From positions 30,837,006 to 30,901,005 of the forward strand of contig NC_092696.1 of assembly GCF_964275005.1 (NCBI RefSeq): a stretch of DNA of 64,000 bases, in the 5' to 3' direction. Below, piece by piece: positions 48,801 to 54,779 of this stretch. The translations under genes were made by a program, and so were the position numbers. Numbering within the stretch: the first letter of the stretch is position 1; every line of letters starts with the position of its first letter. The stretch is from Diadema setosum (taxonomy: Eukaryota; Echinodermata; Echinoidea; Diadematoida; Diadematidae). The notes below the pieces were generated by a model. That model had not been told where the DNA came from and did no database searches. It saw nothing but the letters and a program-made list of their open reading frames with translations.

Positions 48801-51229
48801 CTGAAAATCTTCTACGATCCAGCTGGAAACTACCTCCTCGCCACAAGCCCGCGTAGCTTGCCCGGAACGGTGTGACACGGCCTTTATATTGATATTATTA
48901 TCATTATCATTATTATTATCATTACTATTATCATTATCATTATTATTATTGATACTTTTATTTTGATACCCCAGTTTGTCTGGTATAACTAGCGAAAAAT
49001 TGTTCAGTCAATATCCTTCTTACGCTTTCGATCATTTAAAAATAAAGACTATACAGATGAGAAATTTCTTTCCAATACGTAACTTAAGGTTTAAAACTTT
49101 GGATGAGTTGAGTCTTAATTTTAAGGTGAAGTTAAACCATTGTTGTCGGAAAGAATGGTCAATATTAGGTTATCCAAACCTGAATCAGCATAATCGATGT
49201 TTTCCTAATGAACATATGTAAAACTTGTTTTCTTTTCTCCATTTAATTAAGCTGATCGTAAAGATAAGATATAAGAAAAGTACGACACAAATGACATCAT
49301 ATACACACAGTCTTGTTACCATTCTGCTCTTGCACGTTTTGAGATCAACCAACACTGTCCTGAATAAAAAAAAAGTCAAAATATTGTCCGAAAAAAGTTA
49401 GATTGTAAAGTAATGGAAATGGTAACAGATAAATCCTAATTAGAGTCAATAGTATTATTATTCTCCGTTGAAACGCCACGAATATTTACTTGAAAATCAT
49501 TAAATAACAAACAAACAGCCACACATTCCTACGCGAATAAACGTTAAATGACACTGGGATGACGACAATAATAGAAAAACACTAAAAGACAAGACAGAAT
49601 GAGAACATAACAAGAAGACAAAACAATGGACAGAAAGGCAAAACAGAGCCAGCGACCCTCTACAGAACTACAATTTATTGAAAAAAAAAATGATGCGATG
49701 CGTGAAAAGGATACGAAAATTATAATTATAGAGAAACGGAGAGTAGTAAAGAAGTAGCATAATTAAAATCAAATCTACTCTGCAAGCGTTTAGTGTATGA
49801 GGACAACAGGGACGAGAAAAATACGTGACAGATATTTGTCACCCAAGTTCTTTGATAAGCACAAGTTTTTAATGCAGTGAAGTTTACATTATGTGGTGAC
49901 TATATTACTGGACTAATGATTCAGACGTTTGCACAGCTTGCATGCATTTTTCTGATTGTGATAACTTATACGAATGGTTCTGTGAGACTTTATTTTTTCA
50001 GACACACTTCGATTCTGCGGAATAAAAATGGAGGCACCCACTGAAAAAGATGGTGCTGGGAGAGGGAAGGAGAAATGAGTGGCTCGTGACGGGCTTGCAA
50101 CTAAAAAGAGCGCAGGAAAATGGGGGAAAGAGGGTATCAAAAAATAGAAAGAAAAAGGATTTCGACAAAAGAGAAAAGAAGAAAACGAAAATATGGAAGA
50201 AAGAGACAAAAGTTCAAAATAGCCTAGATTAATCCAGGAATTAGATTGGTCAAAGCCCACAAGACGATTATAATAGCCATATCAGGACAGTATATCGTAT
50301 ATAACAGCTGCAAAGTTGGCATACTGAACTGCTGGCAGCGGAGTTGGCTACAATGTATCTGTATCTGTGAAAGCAGGTATATAGAGTAGGAAGTGAAATG
50401 AAGATGGAAGGCGATATGGGATGTATTATAAAAGCGAAGCCAGCCTGGGAAGAAACAGACATGGCGTGATTACTAAACGCATGATAAGAGACTAAACAAA
50501 ATGTATTTCTTTCTATTGCATCATTTTATCAAAACAAACAATTTCGATCTGGTTTAAAACGAATTCAATGAAGGTGCATATATGATGTCTATACAAAGGA
50601 CGTTTCAGAAACTTGGACCTTTGTAGATAGAATGATGTCTGTTAAACTAGCACGATTCTTAGCAAAATGATATTTCAGTCTCTTAGTTGGATGCTTGTGA
50701 TGTGTCAGGTTATGATGACACATGGAGTTTAAAGAAAAAGGCATCAGGCAGTATGAGATCATAACTATACACACAAAAAAAAATATCATATCCCCATTTT
50801 AACCTTATTTAAAGGCATGGGGCTTTTGAAACAATGGACGAAAAGTGATAACAAAATAGACTACATCTCACAATCTTTGACCTGCTTAATTAGATAATTA
50901 TGTACTCTCTTGTAATATACCTGCATTTCGCAAATGAACTTTCCTGATAGGTTATAACTCAATACACAAATTGTAGTGCAGACTTGTTTTTATCAAGATT
51001 CAACGTCGGTGAGCACAACGACATTAAAGTAGGAAAATTATATTATTGTACTACTACAGAAATAGGACATGGTGCAAGGACTGCTAAACGAGCGATTAGT
51101 GTCTATAATTACACAGTCGTAGCAGTCTGTATTATATAGTAGGTCCAAGCGCTTACCTTCGCCATAGTGGCCACAGAACACATTAGTAGTCAATGTTAAC
51201 AGGAGAACGAGGTAGAATCTTCTATCCAT
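16016..51229 (-). CDS. Ig-Ig-TM-NACHT-LRR membrane receptor (10-exon gene model)
   Basis: This entry is the whole gene; its exons are listed separately. The reconstructed product is about 1046 residues: signal peptide 1-19, Ig V-like 25-128, second Ig 129-242, TM helix 249-267, juxtamembrane 268-330, NACHT with Walker A at 392-399 and Walker B at 466-473, winged-helix region, then LRRs from about residue 836. Junctions 1-5 are all phase 1 and junctions 6-9 all phase 0, and every exon is open in the required frame. The extracellular Ig part should bind a ligand. The NACHT part is an NTPase oligomerisation switch known from cytosolic NLRs. Joining both across a membrane is what I see in the exons; function is inference. 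Introns hold transposons: a 4-kb LINE in intron 4, a 3.3-kb inverted-repeat element in intron 6, and a solo LTR in intron 9. No death, CARD or TIR domain was found. An alternative is two neighbouring genes, but the shared phase across the juxtamembrane exon argues against this. Confidence 0.78.
16221..16305. repeat. (TA)n microsatellite
   Basis: About 40 TA units with one interruption. It abuts the left end of the LTR-like element. A second TA array (17217-17268) abuts its right end, so the element appears to have inserted within a TA array. Confidence 0.95.
16306..17215. mobile_element. Probable solo LTR, about 910 bp
   Basis: The segment begins TGTAACGAA and ends TTCGTAACA, i.e. TG...CA ends with a short inverted repeat, as in LTRs, and is bounded by TA repeat on both sides. 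A TATTTATAA box lies near 16694-16703. The right third is purine-rich with degenerate subrepeats such as GGACGGAGCAAGG. No internal retroelement genes lie next to it, which suggests that recombination between two LTRs removed the body. A BEL/Pao- or Gypsy-like origin is a guess from the end sequence. It lies in intron 9 of the NLR gene. Confidence 0.45.
17297..17995 (+). mobile_element. Non-autonomous TIR transposon, 699 bp, copy 1
   Basis: Starts TGTGACCCTGTACTTCAAAA and ends with its imperfect inverse, TTTTGAGGTGCACGGTCACA. The TIR is about 35 bp. It has no coding capacity. A second copy of the full element lies in opposite orientation at 22502-23192. Flanked by (TG)n on the left and TACATATA on the right, consistent with insertion at TA. 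Confidence 0.85.
18007..18670. mobile_element. Foldback mariner-type MITE, 664 bp
   Basis: Ends are CCGGGTGTCCCC and its inverse, each flanked by TA (18005-18006 and 18671-18672), the target duplication of Tc1/mariner elements. The two arms (about 18007-18320 and 18380-18670) are near-complete inverse copies around a (TG)n core at 18343-18374, so the whole element can form a hairpin. It has no transposase. Confidence 0.85.
18682..18933 (+). mobile_element. Roughly 250-bp MITE (GAAGAGTTTGTTTGC family), copy 1
   Basis: One of five copies in this window. It has inverted ends of about 37 bp, consensus GAAGAGTTTGTTTGCAAAAA, followed by CCGATAAGTCCAT. The core includes the block AAATGGAGATATTTGCGATT. 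No coding capacity. A (TA)n array starts right after its 3' end. Confidence 0.88.
19156..19319. mobile_element. GGCGGATCC foldback element, copy 1
   Basis: Begins CAGGGGCGGATCCAGG and ends with its inverse CCTGGATCCGCTCCTG. The inside is C/G-run flanked (CGCACGCCCC and GTACGCCCC) around an A-rich core, so it folds back on itself. Four copies lie in this window. Confidence 0.85.
19733..19788. repeat. Short perfect palindrome
   Basis: The 18-mer TAGGCGTTTTCACATCAG is followed after a 20-base loop by its exact inverse. It lies in the intron just downstream (on the minus strand) of LRR exon 9. Probably a miniature transposon. Confidence 0.7.
19804..19989 (-). CDS. NLR gene exon 9: LRR exon, 62 codons
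   Basis: Acceptor TTTCTGATACAG before 19989 and donor AGA|GTAAGAG after 19804; phase 0 at both ends and fully open. The translation starts IIELYIFSIST and contains SAAANLAEFLCRLPHLTLAEL, then ends SQASRCR. This is the NLR-type LRR pattern of alternating beta-strand (LxLxxx) and helix (xxLAExL). The end S-R-C-R and the next exon's V-E-C-I follow the same junction rule as the other LRR exons. The exon probably encodes two repeats and would form part of the curved ligand-sensing solenoid. Confidence 0.8.
20401..21377. mobile_element. TIR element of 977 bp with CCTTTCGA subrepeats
   Basis: Begins ATGGCTGCGTTTATCAAC and ends GTTGATAAACACAGCCAT, an 18-bp inverted repeat with one mismatch. Close to the left end, CCCTTTCGAAAGC/CCATAGC units repeat many times (20440-20630), with a second internal copy of the terminal motif near 20551. 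The right half carries two repeats of AGCTTTGCGTTTATCAACTC followed by GTTTGGATAACCTG-like DNA. About 200 bp at 20690-20900 look unrelated. The open frames here come from the subrepeats. Confidence 0.7.
21686..22317. mobile_element. Full-length palindromic element, 632 bp
   Basis: Starts TAAAGGGGCCCTGAAATCC and ends with the exact inverse. The two arms (about 315 bp each) are inverse copies over nearly their whole length, meeting near 22000 around a small loop. Matches include AACAAAAGACATTGGAATGT against its inverse on the right arm. No coding sequence. A single arm of the same family lies at 29853-29985. Confidence 0.9.
22502..23192 (-). mobile_element. Non-autonomous TIR transposon, 691 bp, copy 2 (inverted)
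   Basis: Inverse copy of the element at 17297-17995, with the same ends (TGTGACCGTGCACCTCAAAA on the left, TTGAGGTGCAGGGTCA on the right) and the same internal blocks, such as ATTATGGACAGAATGTGTTA. It is followed by an AATTG pentamer repeat at 23232-23260. Confidence 0.85.
23464..23660. repeat. Compound (CT)n-(TA)n-(CT)n microsatellite
   Basis: A CT array at 23464-23528, a TA array at 23528-23597, then another CT-rich array up to 23660. A 149-codon frame across it is low-complexity Leu/Ser/Tyr/Ile and not a gene. Confidence 0.95.
24101..24280 (-). CDS. NLR gene exon 8: LRR exon, 60 codons
   Basis: A strong acceptor (CCCGTTATTTTCTTTAG) precedes 24280 and the donor CAG|GTATAG follows 24101. 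Phase 0 on both sides and open throughout. The translation starts IEDLNLYFSSGDDFL, continues VGEDLAQWVCAMPRLSKFSL and ends LESSCQ. This fits two NLR-type leucine-rich repeats. The junctions KCL/IEDL and SCQ/IIEL repeat the same motif at successive exon borders, which supports both the phase and the gene's continuity. It is flanked by transposon-filled introns. Confidence 0.85.
24413..24505 (+). mobile_element. LINE 3' tail fragment
   Basis: TGGACCCCATGGAAGACCAG, then GCTGAATATGGGC and ATCCAGCC, matches the terminal hairpin region of the LINE at 8840-8900. It ends in an A-rich tail. Only the last 90 bp are present, as expected for a very short LINE copy or a SINE that borrows the LINE tail. 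Confidence 0.7.
25560..25897. repeat. Degenerate tandem repeat
   Basis: The phrase GTCATNGTGACATACA followed by TATCTTGCTAT recurs three to four times at intervals of about 120 bp, with many substitutions. It abuts the next transposon. No gene is seen. Confidence 0.45.
25902..26751. mobile_element. TIR element of 850 bp (CAGTCAAACCTGTCTATA ends)
   Basis: Left end TACAGCCAAACCTGTCTAT, right end GACAGGTTTGACTGTA. Further GGTGGCCGC-AGACAGG motifs lie just inside both ends. TA at each border fits a TA target duplication. No transposase frame is visible. Ends of this kind occur in MITEs of many marine invertebrates, from memory. Confidence 0.75.
26760..28170. other. No gene recognised (intron 7 of NLR gene)
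   Basis: AT-rich DNA with an A-run at 26767 and a G-run at 27797. Short frames at 26821-27042 and 27995-28189 have no domain or splice support. Confidence 0.5.
28180..28958. other. CpG-richer segment, nature unknown
   Basis: Compared with its surroundings, this stretch is GC- and CpG-rich (for example GCTGCGCTGCGCTGCCGG near 28430) and contains small inverse repeats such as CAATAGGCCC/GGGCCTATTG around 28280. It runs into the palindrome at 28959. I read it as part of a large inverted-repeat element, but cannot fix its ends. Confidence 0.35.
28959..29132. repeat. Large palindrome, about 87-bp arms
   Basis: Left arm GAATAATTTATGA...GCGCGAGATTCGCCACTGG and right arm CCAGTGGCTTATCTCGCGC...TCATAAATTATTC are inverse copies with roughly 85% identity, meeting at GCGGCGCTACGCGCC near 29040. 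It would extrude as a cruciform. Probably the core of a foldback transposon. Confidence 0.8.
29133..29850. other. No gene recognised
   Basis: A plus-strand frame of 92 codons at 29180-29458 is not low-complexity but shows no domain and no splice signals I trust. A G-run lies near 29797. It lies within intron 7 of the minus-strand gene. Confidence 0.4.
29853..29985 (+). mobile_element. Single arm of the 632-bp palindromic element
   Basis: Starts TAAAGGGCCCCTGAAATCC and follows the left arm of the element at 21686 through GAAACATTCCATATAT, then departs. The second arm is missing. Confidence 0.8.
30349..30510 (-). CDS. NLR gene exon 7: first LRR exon, 54 codons
   Basis: Acceptor TTCGTTCTATCAG before 30510 and donor CTG|GTAAGAAA after 30349; phase 0 in and out. 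Translation begins QSLEMYGMTCGRTVSRDLAE, continues GMCSSSLFRKVSLSYSKFHV and ends RAEASKCL. After the NACHT exon's final residues CYNQV this gives NQV-QSLEMYGM, the usual move from NACHT helical region into the first LRR strand. The helix part SRDLAEGMCSSS and strand part FRKVSLSYSKF match NLR-type repeats. I read two repeats in the exon. The frame continues past the donor for only a few codons before a stop, as expected for an intron. Confidence 0.85.
30674..33976. mobile_element. 3.3-kb element with about 165-bp terminal inverted repeats
   Basis: The left arm (30674-30838) starts TAGTCCGGCAGCCGAGG and the right arm (33812-33976) ends GCGGCCGGACTA. Between them the arms share long inverse blocks such as GGTGGGTGTGGAGCTCTCAC. 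The interior is AT-rich with poly-T/poly-G runs (32443-32480) and no transposase-like frame; the 180-codon frame at 31964-32506 is low-complexity. It is a large non-autonomous DNA transposon in intron 6 of the NLR gene. Family unknown. Confidence 0.8.
33977..34690. other. Intron 6 remainder, no gene seen
   Basis: DNA between the 3.3-kb element and the NACHT exon donor. Small frames at 33876-34390 lack domains. A CA-rich patch lies at 34605-34630. Confidence 0.5.
34705..36281 (-). CDS. NLR gene exon 6: NACHT NTPase exon (525 codons)
   Basis: This large exon encodes the NACHT NTPase, the switch that binds ATP/dATP and drives oligomerisation in NLR proteins. The acceptor CTTCTCTTTTAAG precedes 36281 (phase 1) and the donor GTG|GTGAGT follows 34705 (phase 0). 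Using the donor removes a five-codon run to a stop at 34687. Motifs, numbered in the whole protein: linker TNEQVQRCKEELKAYYR from 315, DPFEFMELVELDDIY at 340-354, Walker A GEGGAGKTTL at 392, Walker B IIFDGFDE at 466-473, sensor TTRPW at 503-507, and winged-helix marker FPHKLFQEYIAG in the C-terminal third. All catalytic motifs are intact and there is no internal stop. Such a single large NACHT exon is usual in echinoderm and fish NLRs. There is no start-codon context here: the reading continues into upstream exons, ultimately the TM exon. Confidence 0.95.
36510..36758 (-). mobile_element. Roughly 250-bp MITE, copy 2
   Basis: Same family as 18682-18933, in inverse orientation, with the core block AATCGCAAATATCTCCATTT. 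A (TA)n array touches each end (36476-36510 and 36757-36806), so it inserted into a TA repeat. It lies in intron 5 of the NLR gene. Confidence 0.88.
37318..37488. mobile_element. GGCGGATCC foldback element, copy 2
   Basis: Begins CAGGGGCGGATCCAGG and ends CCTGGATCCGCCCCTG. Same layout as copy 1 at 19156, with an A-rich core and GCGCCCC flanks. Confidence 0.85.
37635..37718 (-). CDS. NLR gene exon 5: juxtamembrane linker
   Basis: Acceptor AATATTTTCAG before 37718 and donor CGA|GTAAGA after 37635, phase 1 on both sides, 84 bases. It encodes ACVWNPCWRRPNILDTLELS then YEEEELST (residues 282-309). Split codons give Ala at the join with the TM exon and Arg at the join with the NACHT exon. It has two Cys and two Trp close to the membrane side and an acidic YEEEE patch. 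No domain is recognised; I read it as a linker between membrane and NACHT. The exon is too short for automatic gene finders to favour. It is the piece that puts the Ig-TM part in frame with the NLR part, though direct TM-to-NACHT splicing would also be in frame. Confidence 0.72.
37801..38050 (+). mobile_element. Roughly 250-bp MITE, copy 3
   Basis: Starts ATGAAGAGTTTGTTTGC and ends AACAAACTCTTCAT. Same family as 18682-18933, same orientation. An AAATA repeat precedes it. Confidence 0.9.
38055..38360. mobile_element. Inverted-repeat element with GGTACTACAT ends
   Basis: Left GTTCGGTTTCAAAAGGTACT, right AGTACCTTTTGAAACCGAA, an inverse pair around poly-T and poly-G runs. A related AGTACCTTTTGCAACCGAAC block recurs at 43690-43915, again next to a copy of the 250-bp MITE. 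Confidence 0.6.
39080..42941 (+). mobile_element. LINE with endonuclease and reverse transcriptase, decayed
   Basis: Non-LTR retrotransposon inserted in NLR intron 4, antisense to the gene. The 5' part (39150-40180) encodes an APE-type endonuclease (AYDVICLLERKTD; LLGDFNVRTG near 39530). The RT follows, with DNYRGITLLSCLGNLF near 40935, AGFRSNYSTIDNIF near 41045, YCAFIDYKKAFDLINRSSLW near 41140 and YADDTIILAETPEELQKALD near 41493. The C-terminal domain has a zinc-knuckle-like C-x2-C-x11-H-x4-C (CTIC...HYIFVC, near 42480-42530). Several stops and frame changes split it into five or six open pieces (39156-39425, 39703-40179, 40345-40815, 40767-41330, 41534-42718), so it is inactive. The 3' end has repeated CTTACAAAT units (42915-42941). 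The RT does not look like CR1; I leave the clade open. Confidence 0.9.
43690..43915. repeat. AGTACCTTTTGCAACCGAAC repeat fragment
   Basis: Two tandem copies of GGATG-AGTACCTTTTGCAACC-like DNA (43701 and 43733) and a third, diverged copy at 43882. Related to the element at 38055-38360 and, as there, directly beside a 250-bp MITE. Confidence 0.55.
43943..44188 (-). mobile_element. Roughly 250-bp MITE, copy 4
   Basis: Starts GAAGAGTTTGCTCGCAAAA and ends TTGCAAACAAACTCTTCAT. Flanked on the left by TA-rich and on the right by TG-rich simple repeat. In NLR intron 4. Confidence 0.88.
44596..44712 (-). CDS. NLR gene exon 4: transmembrane exon
   Basis: Acceptor AAAATTTCAG before 44712 and donor AAAAG|GTGTCG after 44596; phase 1-1, 117 bases. 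It encodes DKHVN, a hydrophobic helix GLIIGLTIGVPLALLILVG (residues 249-267), then the basic stop-transfer stretch KYLSSKHPEYLPRKG. The positive residues after the helix, together with the N-terminal signal peptide, predict a type I protein with Ig domains outside and the following exons in the cytosol. A GAA/CTT trinucleotide repeat lies immediately downstream in the intron. No charged residue lies in the helix, so pairing with an adaptor through the membrane is not indicated. Confidence 0.85.
45202..45543 (-). CDS. NLR gene exon 3: second Ig domain (C1-like)
   Basis: Acceptor TATCTTCCTAG before 45543; donor CAG|GTTTCG after 45202 is weak but in the required phase 1. It encodes residues 129-242. 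The core is SLNLTCVVSGFKPNISMLW (Cys165, Trp178), then NERFETITVS and QTLVCVATGD (Cys221). The signature T-C-V-V-S-G-F-x-P-x-I-x-x-x-W is that of constant-type (C1) Ig domains, including antibody and MHC domains, though the same shape occurs by convergence. Two extra Cys (139, 150) precede the domain, and N-x-S/T sites occur at NIS and NGT. It is a single symmetric phase 1-1 exon, typical of Ig exons that shuffle. Confidence 0.85.
45600..46900. other. NLR intron 2, no further exon accepted
   Basis: AT-rich DNA, with a CA repeat at 46346-46362. One possible phase-1 linker exon, with acceptor near 46149 and reading SVTTKTLPKQSPS, lacks a convincing donor. Confidence 0.45.
46928..47239 (-). CDS. 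NLR gene exon 2: Ig V-like domain
   Basis: Acceptor CTGCCGTCTAG before 47239 and strong donor GCT|GTAAGT after 46928; phase 1-1, 104 codons (residues 25-128). The fold marks are GEDMLLRCDI (Cys46), DVYWEKED (Trp57) and VADEGRYYCQVLL, the D-x-G-x-Y-x-C motif with Cys109. The spacing of 62 residues between the cysteines, with an inserted C'-C'' region, suits a V-set domain. One N-x-S/T site (NST) lies near the end. It is the membrane-distal domain of the receptor and the most likely binding face. The reading frame upstream of the acceptor is open but lacks a signal peptide, which is supplied by exon 1. Confidence 0.88.
47440..48052. other. Intron 1, ATT-repeat rich
   Basis: ATT/AGT trinucleotide repeats at 47445-47515 and again at 48030-48052. 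The rest shows no exon. Confidence 0.6.
48053..48885. mobile_element. TIR element of 833 bp (AAAGGCCGTGTCACAC ends)
   Basis: Ends AAAGGCCGTGTCACAC and GTGTGACACGGCCTTT are exact inverses, and ATATT flanks both sides. It is GC-richer than its surroundings and has an internal variant GGCCCTGTCACACCTTTCCG near 48222. It sits in an ATTATT repeat. No transposase. Confidence 0.88.
48886..51150. other. Intron 1 remainder, no gene seen
   Basis: Begins with an ATT/ATC repeat (48890-48952), then AT-rich DNA. Frames at 48976-49221 and 49913-50260 lack domains or splice support. Confidence 0.5.
51157..51229 (-). CDS. NLR gene exon 1: start codon and signal peptide
   Basis: The ATG at 51229-51227 opens MDRRFYLVLLLTLTTNVFCG then HYGE, a classic signal peptide: basic n-region, Leu-rich core, and small/polar cleavage zone near residue 19. 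The donor GAAG|GTAAGC after 51157 leaves phase 1, matching exon 2. An upstream in-frame GTG exists but the ATG is preferred. The exon is only 73 bases. The next acceptable acceptor in phase on this strand is that of the Ig exon 3.9 kb away. A TTTTATATTA stretch about 95-105 bases upstream could be a TATA box, but this is weak. Confidence 0.78.
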
Positions 51230-51239
51230 CACAGGTAGT

Positions 51240-53470
51240 CAAATAATGAGATAATTAATCGAGAATTAATTGAATACACGTTATGATCGTACTGTCTCAG
51301 CAGACTGTCGAGTAATCACACTTATACTAATATAAAATGGCGATGGTTGCACACACCCAAATAAGTGCACCCTTCCGAGACAGACAGAACTCTTTTGTTG
51401 AAGTGTGCGTGGAAGTTAGTGCAATGCTCCTTCCCTCGACGCAGCCGTTTGCTAGCTGACATGTTTGTGAATTCTTTATATGTCTCGCATATTATGTCCT
51501 TTACAGCTGATACTTTTGGCACAATTGAGTTCGTAGGAGACATGACTGTTTGCTCATATCATGCATGAATGACATCGTACAATATACACATTCTTTTCCC
51601 AAATCCAAAGGCAGGCCTCCAATCTGAATATACAGAAGTTGTTATCTATACAGTTGCATTGCTTTGAGCATTGAATTTAGCGCAGGTCACTTCAGCATCC
51701 ATATTATCATAATTAATGATGAATAAAGTGGTAGAGGTTCAGTGGCTTACGACGAAAATATCATACATACACAGCTACTTATCTTCTTCTGAACCAGATA
51801 TACACAAACAAAACACTGGCATAACCATGACTCATCTGATAGCAAATCATATTTACATGTTACGTGTATACGACAGTAACTTTAAGACACACTTCATCAT
51901 TCATACAAATGATTGAACCTAAACTTTTCAAAGAAGTAGAAATCATGCTTAGGCCGTCATGATGTTATTGAAACAAATCAAATGGCTTCAATTTGTCACT
52001 TGATATGATATTGCTAGGGGCATTAGAAACACACTTCACAATATTTAATGTTACCTTACATAACACGTGTATTAGCCCATTGAGGACGGTTTGATTTTGC
52101 TACAACACGCATGTTTCCCACAGACGCTTGGCCGAGTATATTCGGGACTCGTCCTCAACGGGTTAGGATTACTAGTAGTTCTCGGAGAAGACCTTAACGA
52201 AATCGAAAAAATATGCCATGTCATGAAACAAGGGATCTGGTACACTTGTATGCCATTTGGTTTGTTGTCGTTGTTGTTGTTGTTGTAGTTGTTGTAGTTG
52301 TTGTTGCTGTTGTTGTTGTTTTGTCCACAAGTGATATGAATACTCCTGAATCTCCACAGGTATAATGACTCATCGCTCGTGCCATTTCCAGTATCATTAT
52401 CATTAATATGCAGATTTTGCGATTAGTGTCTGTCGGGGAAAACTTTCACTCGTCTCCTTTGTTGTTTTCCTCACACACTCGAGAGGGGGATGATCAGTGA
52501 AGAAATGGACGAGATCTTAAAAACGGGAAATGGATAAAAACTCAATGGTTACTTCAAACTTCCTTCTGGTACTGGCATTGACATAAGACAATTATTATAA
52601 AACGTTGTTTGCATCAATTTTGAGCATGCGTGGGTAGGCAACACCAACTACCTGTTTGTATATAAATGTCCCGTATCTATATAATGCAGAAGAGTCCAAG
52701 CAGTAACCTTTGTGTAACATGGTAATACAGTAAATTTGAATTTCCGTTTGCATTAAATGGCACAATGAGAGAGAATACAACGATGTACAGTACTCTCCGC
52801 GTAATCGGGTATCGCTTAAACGGGTACTCAGGTGTTTAATTGGGTATCAATGTCAAAATCAGTTCCAGTGCACACTAAAATTACTAGATAATCAGGTAGC
52901 CTCTCCGCGTAAATGGGTAAATAATTTTCTTCTAATCTAATTTCTACCCACATTTTATCGCAGATAAAACACTTTAAGAAATCACGAATGTCATATTTGC
53001 CTCGGCTAATCGCATTCTCTGCTTAATTTGCAAAGAAGACTTATCATTGGTGGAGTGATTAAACATAAACACATGTACCAGTGCCGACTTGCCACATTTA
53101 AACGATCATTACACATGAAACTTGCACTCACGATTGCATAGGCAGACAGGAGTTGAACACACTTGCGCTCCTCCCTTGCTCCGCAACAACATTCACTATA
53201 CGAGAAGTTTACAACGAAAACCAGGCCATGCACCAGCTCCATAATTTTGCTTTTCCCAGTCACTTCTGGAAATGTAACCCGACGTCCTATGTGACTGGTG
53301 CACTCAAAGAGACGTGTTCATTTAAAAAAAAAAAAACGCCTGTGTGTAAGCGAGGAGTCTATAGTCAAACGACGAAATTTTCTAAAGACGTATTTGTCCA
53401 TAAAAAGAGTGTAAATTATTGCTCGTGACTGAGCAAATGAAGGTAGGCCTACACGTGTACAAGAATACAA
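51240..53470. other. Intergenic spacer between divergent receptor genes
   Basis: About 2.2 kb separates the NLR receptor start from the first duplicated Ig unit on the other strand. It contains a TTG/GTT repeat (52262-52321) and a degenerate GGGTA-type repeat near 52800-52920 (GCGTAATCGGGTATCG and GCGTAAATGGGTAA). The promoters of both gene types should lie here or in the unit's own upstream part. No domain-bearing frame was found. Confidence 0.5.
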
Positions 53471-53907
53471 AGTTGCATAAACGATTTGTACAATAAGGTA
53501 ACATGTCATGAAACATACGAATGTAAACAATACTATTGCAAAATTATACAACTGCACCTACAAGCACACAGAATTACACGTGATGTACATAATTTAATCA
53601 TCATGAATTGACTATGAATTGATATAGCCGTCCTAGTAAGAATTATATGGAATATGGAGGGAACTTGCAAAAGGAGAGGAGGTTTGAAGGAAAATAATAC
53701 GTGATAAGTGCCATGGTGTTGATTAATTAACAAGCTGTATCTAGTTTGGTGTTTTGAGTAATAAGTAATTAATAGTGAAAACTTTCGGGCAAAGTTTATA
53801 CAATTACTTAATTTGAAACTGAAAGTAGGCCTACTTGAGGCTGGCATCCAGGGCAAATTATCCTGTTTAAAACCGTTGTCATCTCGGATGGAAAGTAGAA
53901 AAGTGTC

Positions 53908-54035
53908 CAGGCGCGGATCCAGGAATTCTGTAAAGGGGGCGCATTCTCTCCCTTCATTTTTTTATGTTTTTGTTTCTTTTGTTTTAACAAAAAAATAAAG
54001 GGGCGCGCACCCGGTGCTTCCCCTCAGGATCCGCC
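53908..54035. mobile_element. GGCGGATCC foldback element, copy 3
   Basis: CAGGCGCGGATCCAGG at the left and CAGGATCCGCC at the right, around an A/T-rich core with GGGGCGCGCACCC. Same site relative to the gene as copy 4 at 61961. Confidence 0.8.
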
Positions 54036-54779
54036 AATCTCACTTGTTTTTTTTTTTTTTTTTTCGTAAAAACTGTTTAATTTTGGCATCCTTCCAACAT
54101 CATAAGTGGAGCAATCTGAATGGTCAAGAAGAGTTGTTTAGAAATAAAAGTGACATGTAGTACGGAAGGAGCATACGGAAGGAGCATATCAAAACCAACT
54201 ATCATCTCCGCTTAAGTAAACTCTGGTAAGGACTCATGTTTATGAATGCTCCACATGGGGAAGTTTTTCTTTTCCTTTCCTTTTCAGCCTCCTTTCGACC
54301 AATGAAATATACAACTGATATTTCTATTGGACATGAAACTAGGGCTTTGCTTGACATTTGCAATTGCTTTTTGTTTCGAGCATGTTGAAAGTGACCGATA
54401 ATCGTACAGAATGGAGATTTGAAAGATACAATACTTGCAGCCTTCGTCGCACAGCAGACGCGTGGAATGGCGCTTCCCTTTCCTTCTCTGGAGACAAATA
54501 TTTCACAAGTTGCAACATTCCGCAAAGGACATGCCAGCTGATTTTTTTAATACGTTTCTTCGAACCTGTGCTTACATTGGAACGGAGAGAAAATGCTTTG
54601 AATTGCTTTCTCGTACTCTGAATAGTGACATTGTGATGAATGTTGTTCATCCTACAGCTCTCTTCATTCATTTGACGAGGCTGTTGTAGAGTGGGCTAAT
54701 GTCTCCTAAATATACGTCAGAAACATCGCGACCTGACTGAACATTGTTGATCCGGTTTAATCGTAATGAGCAGAACGTC

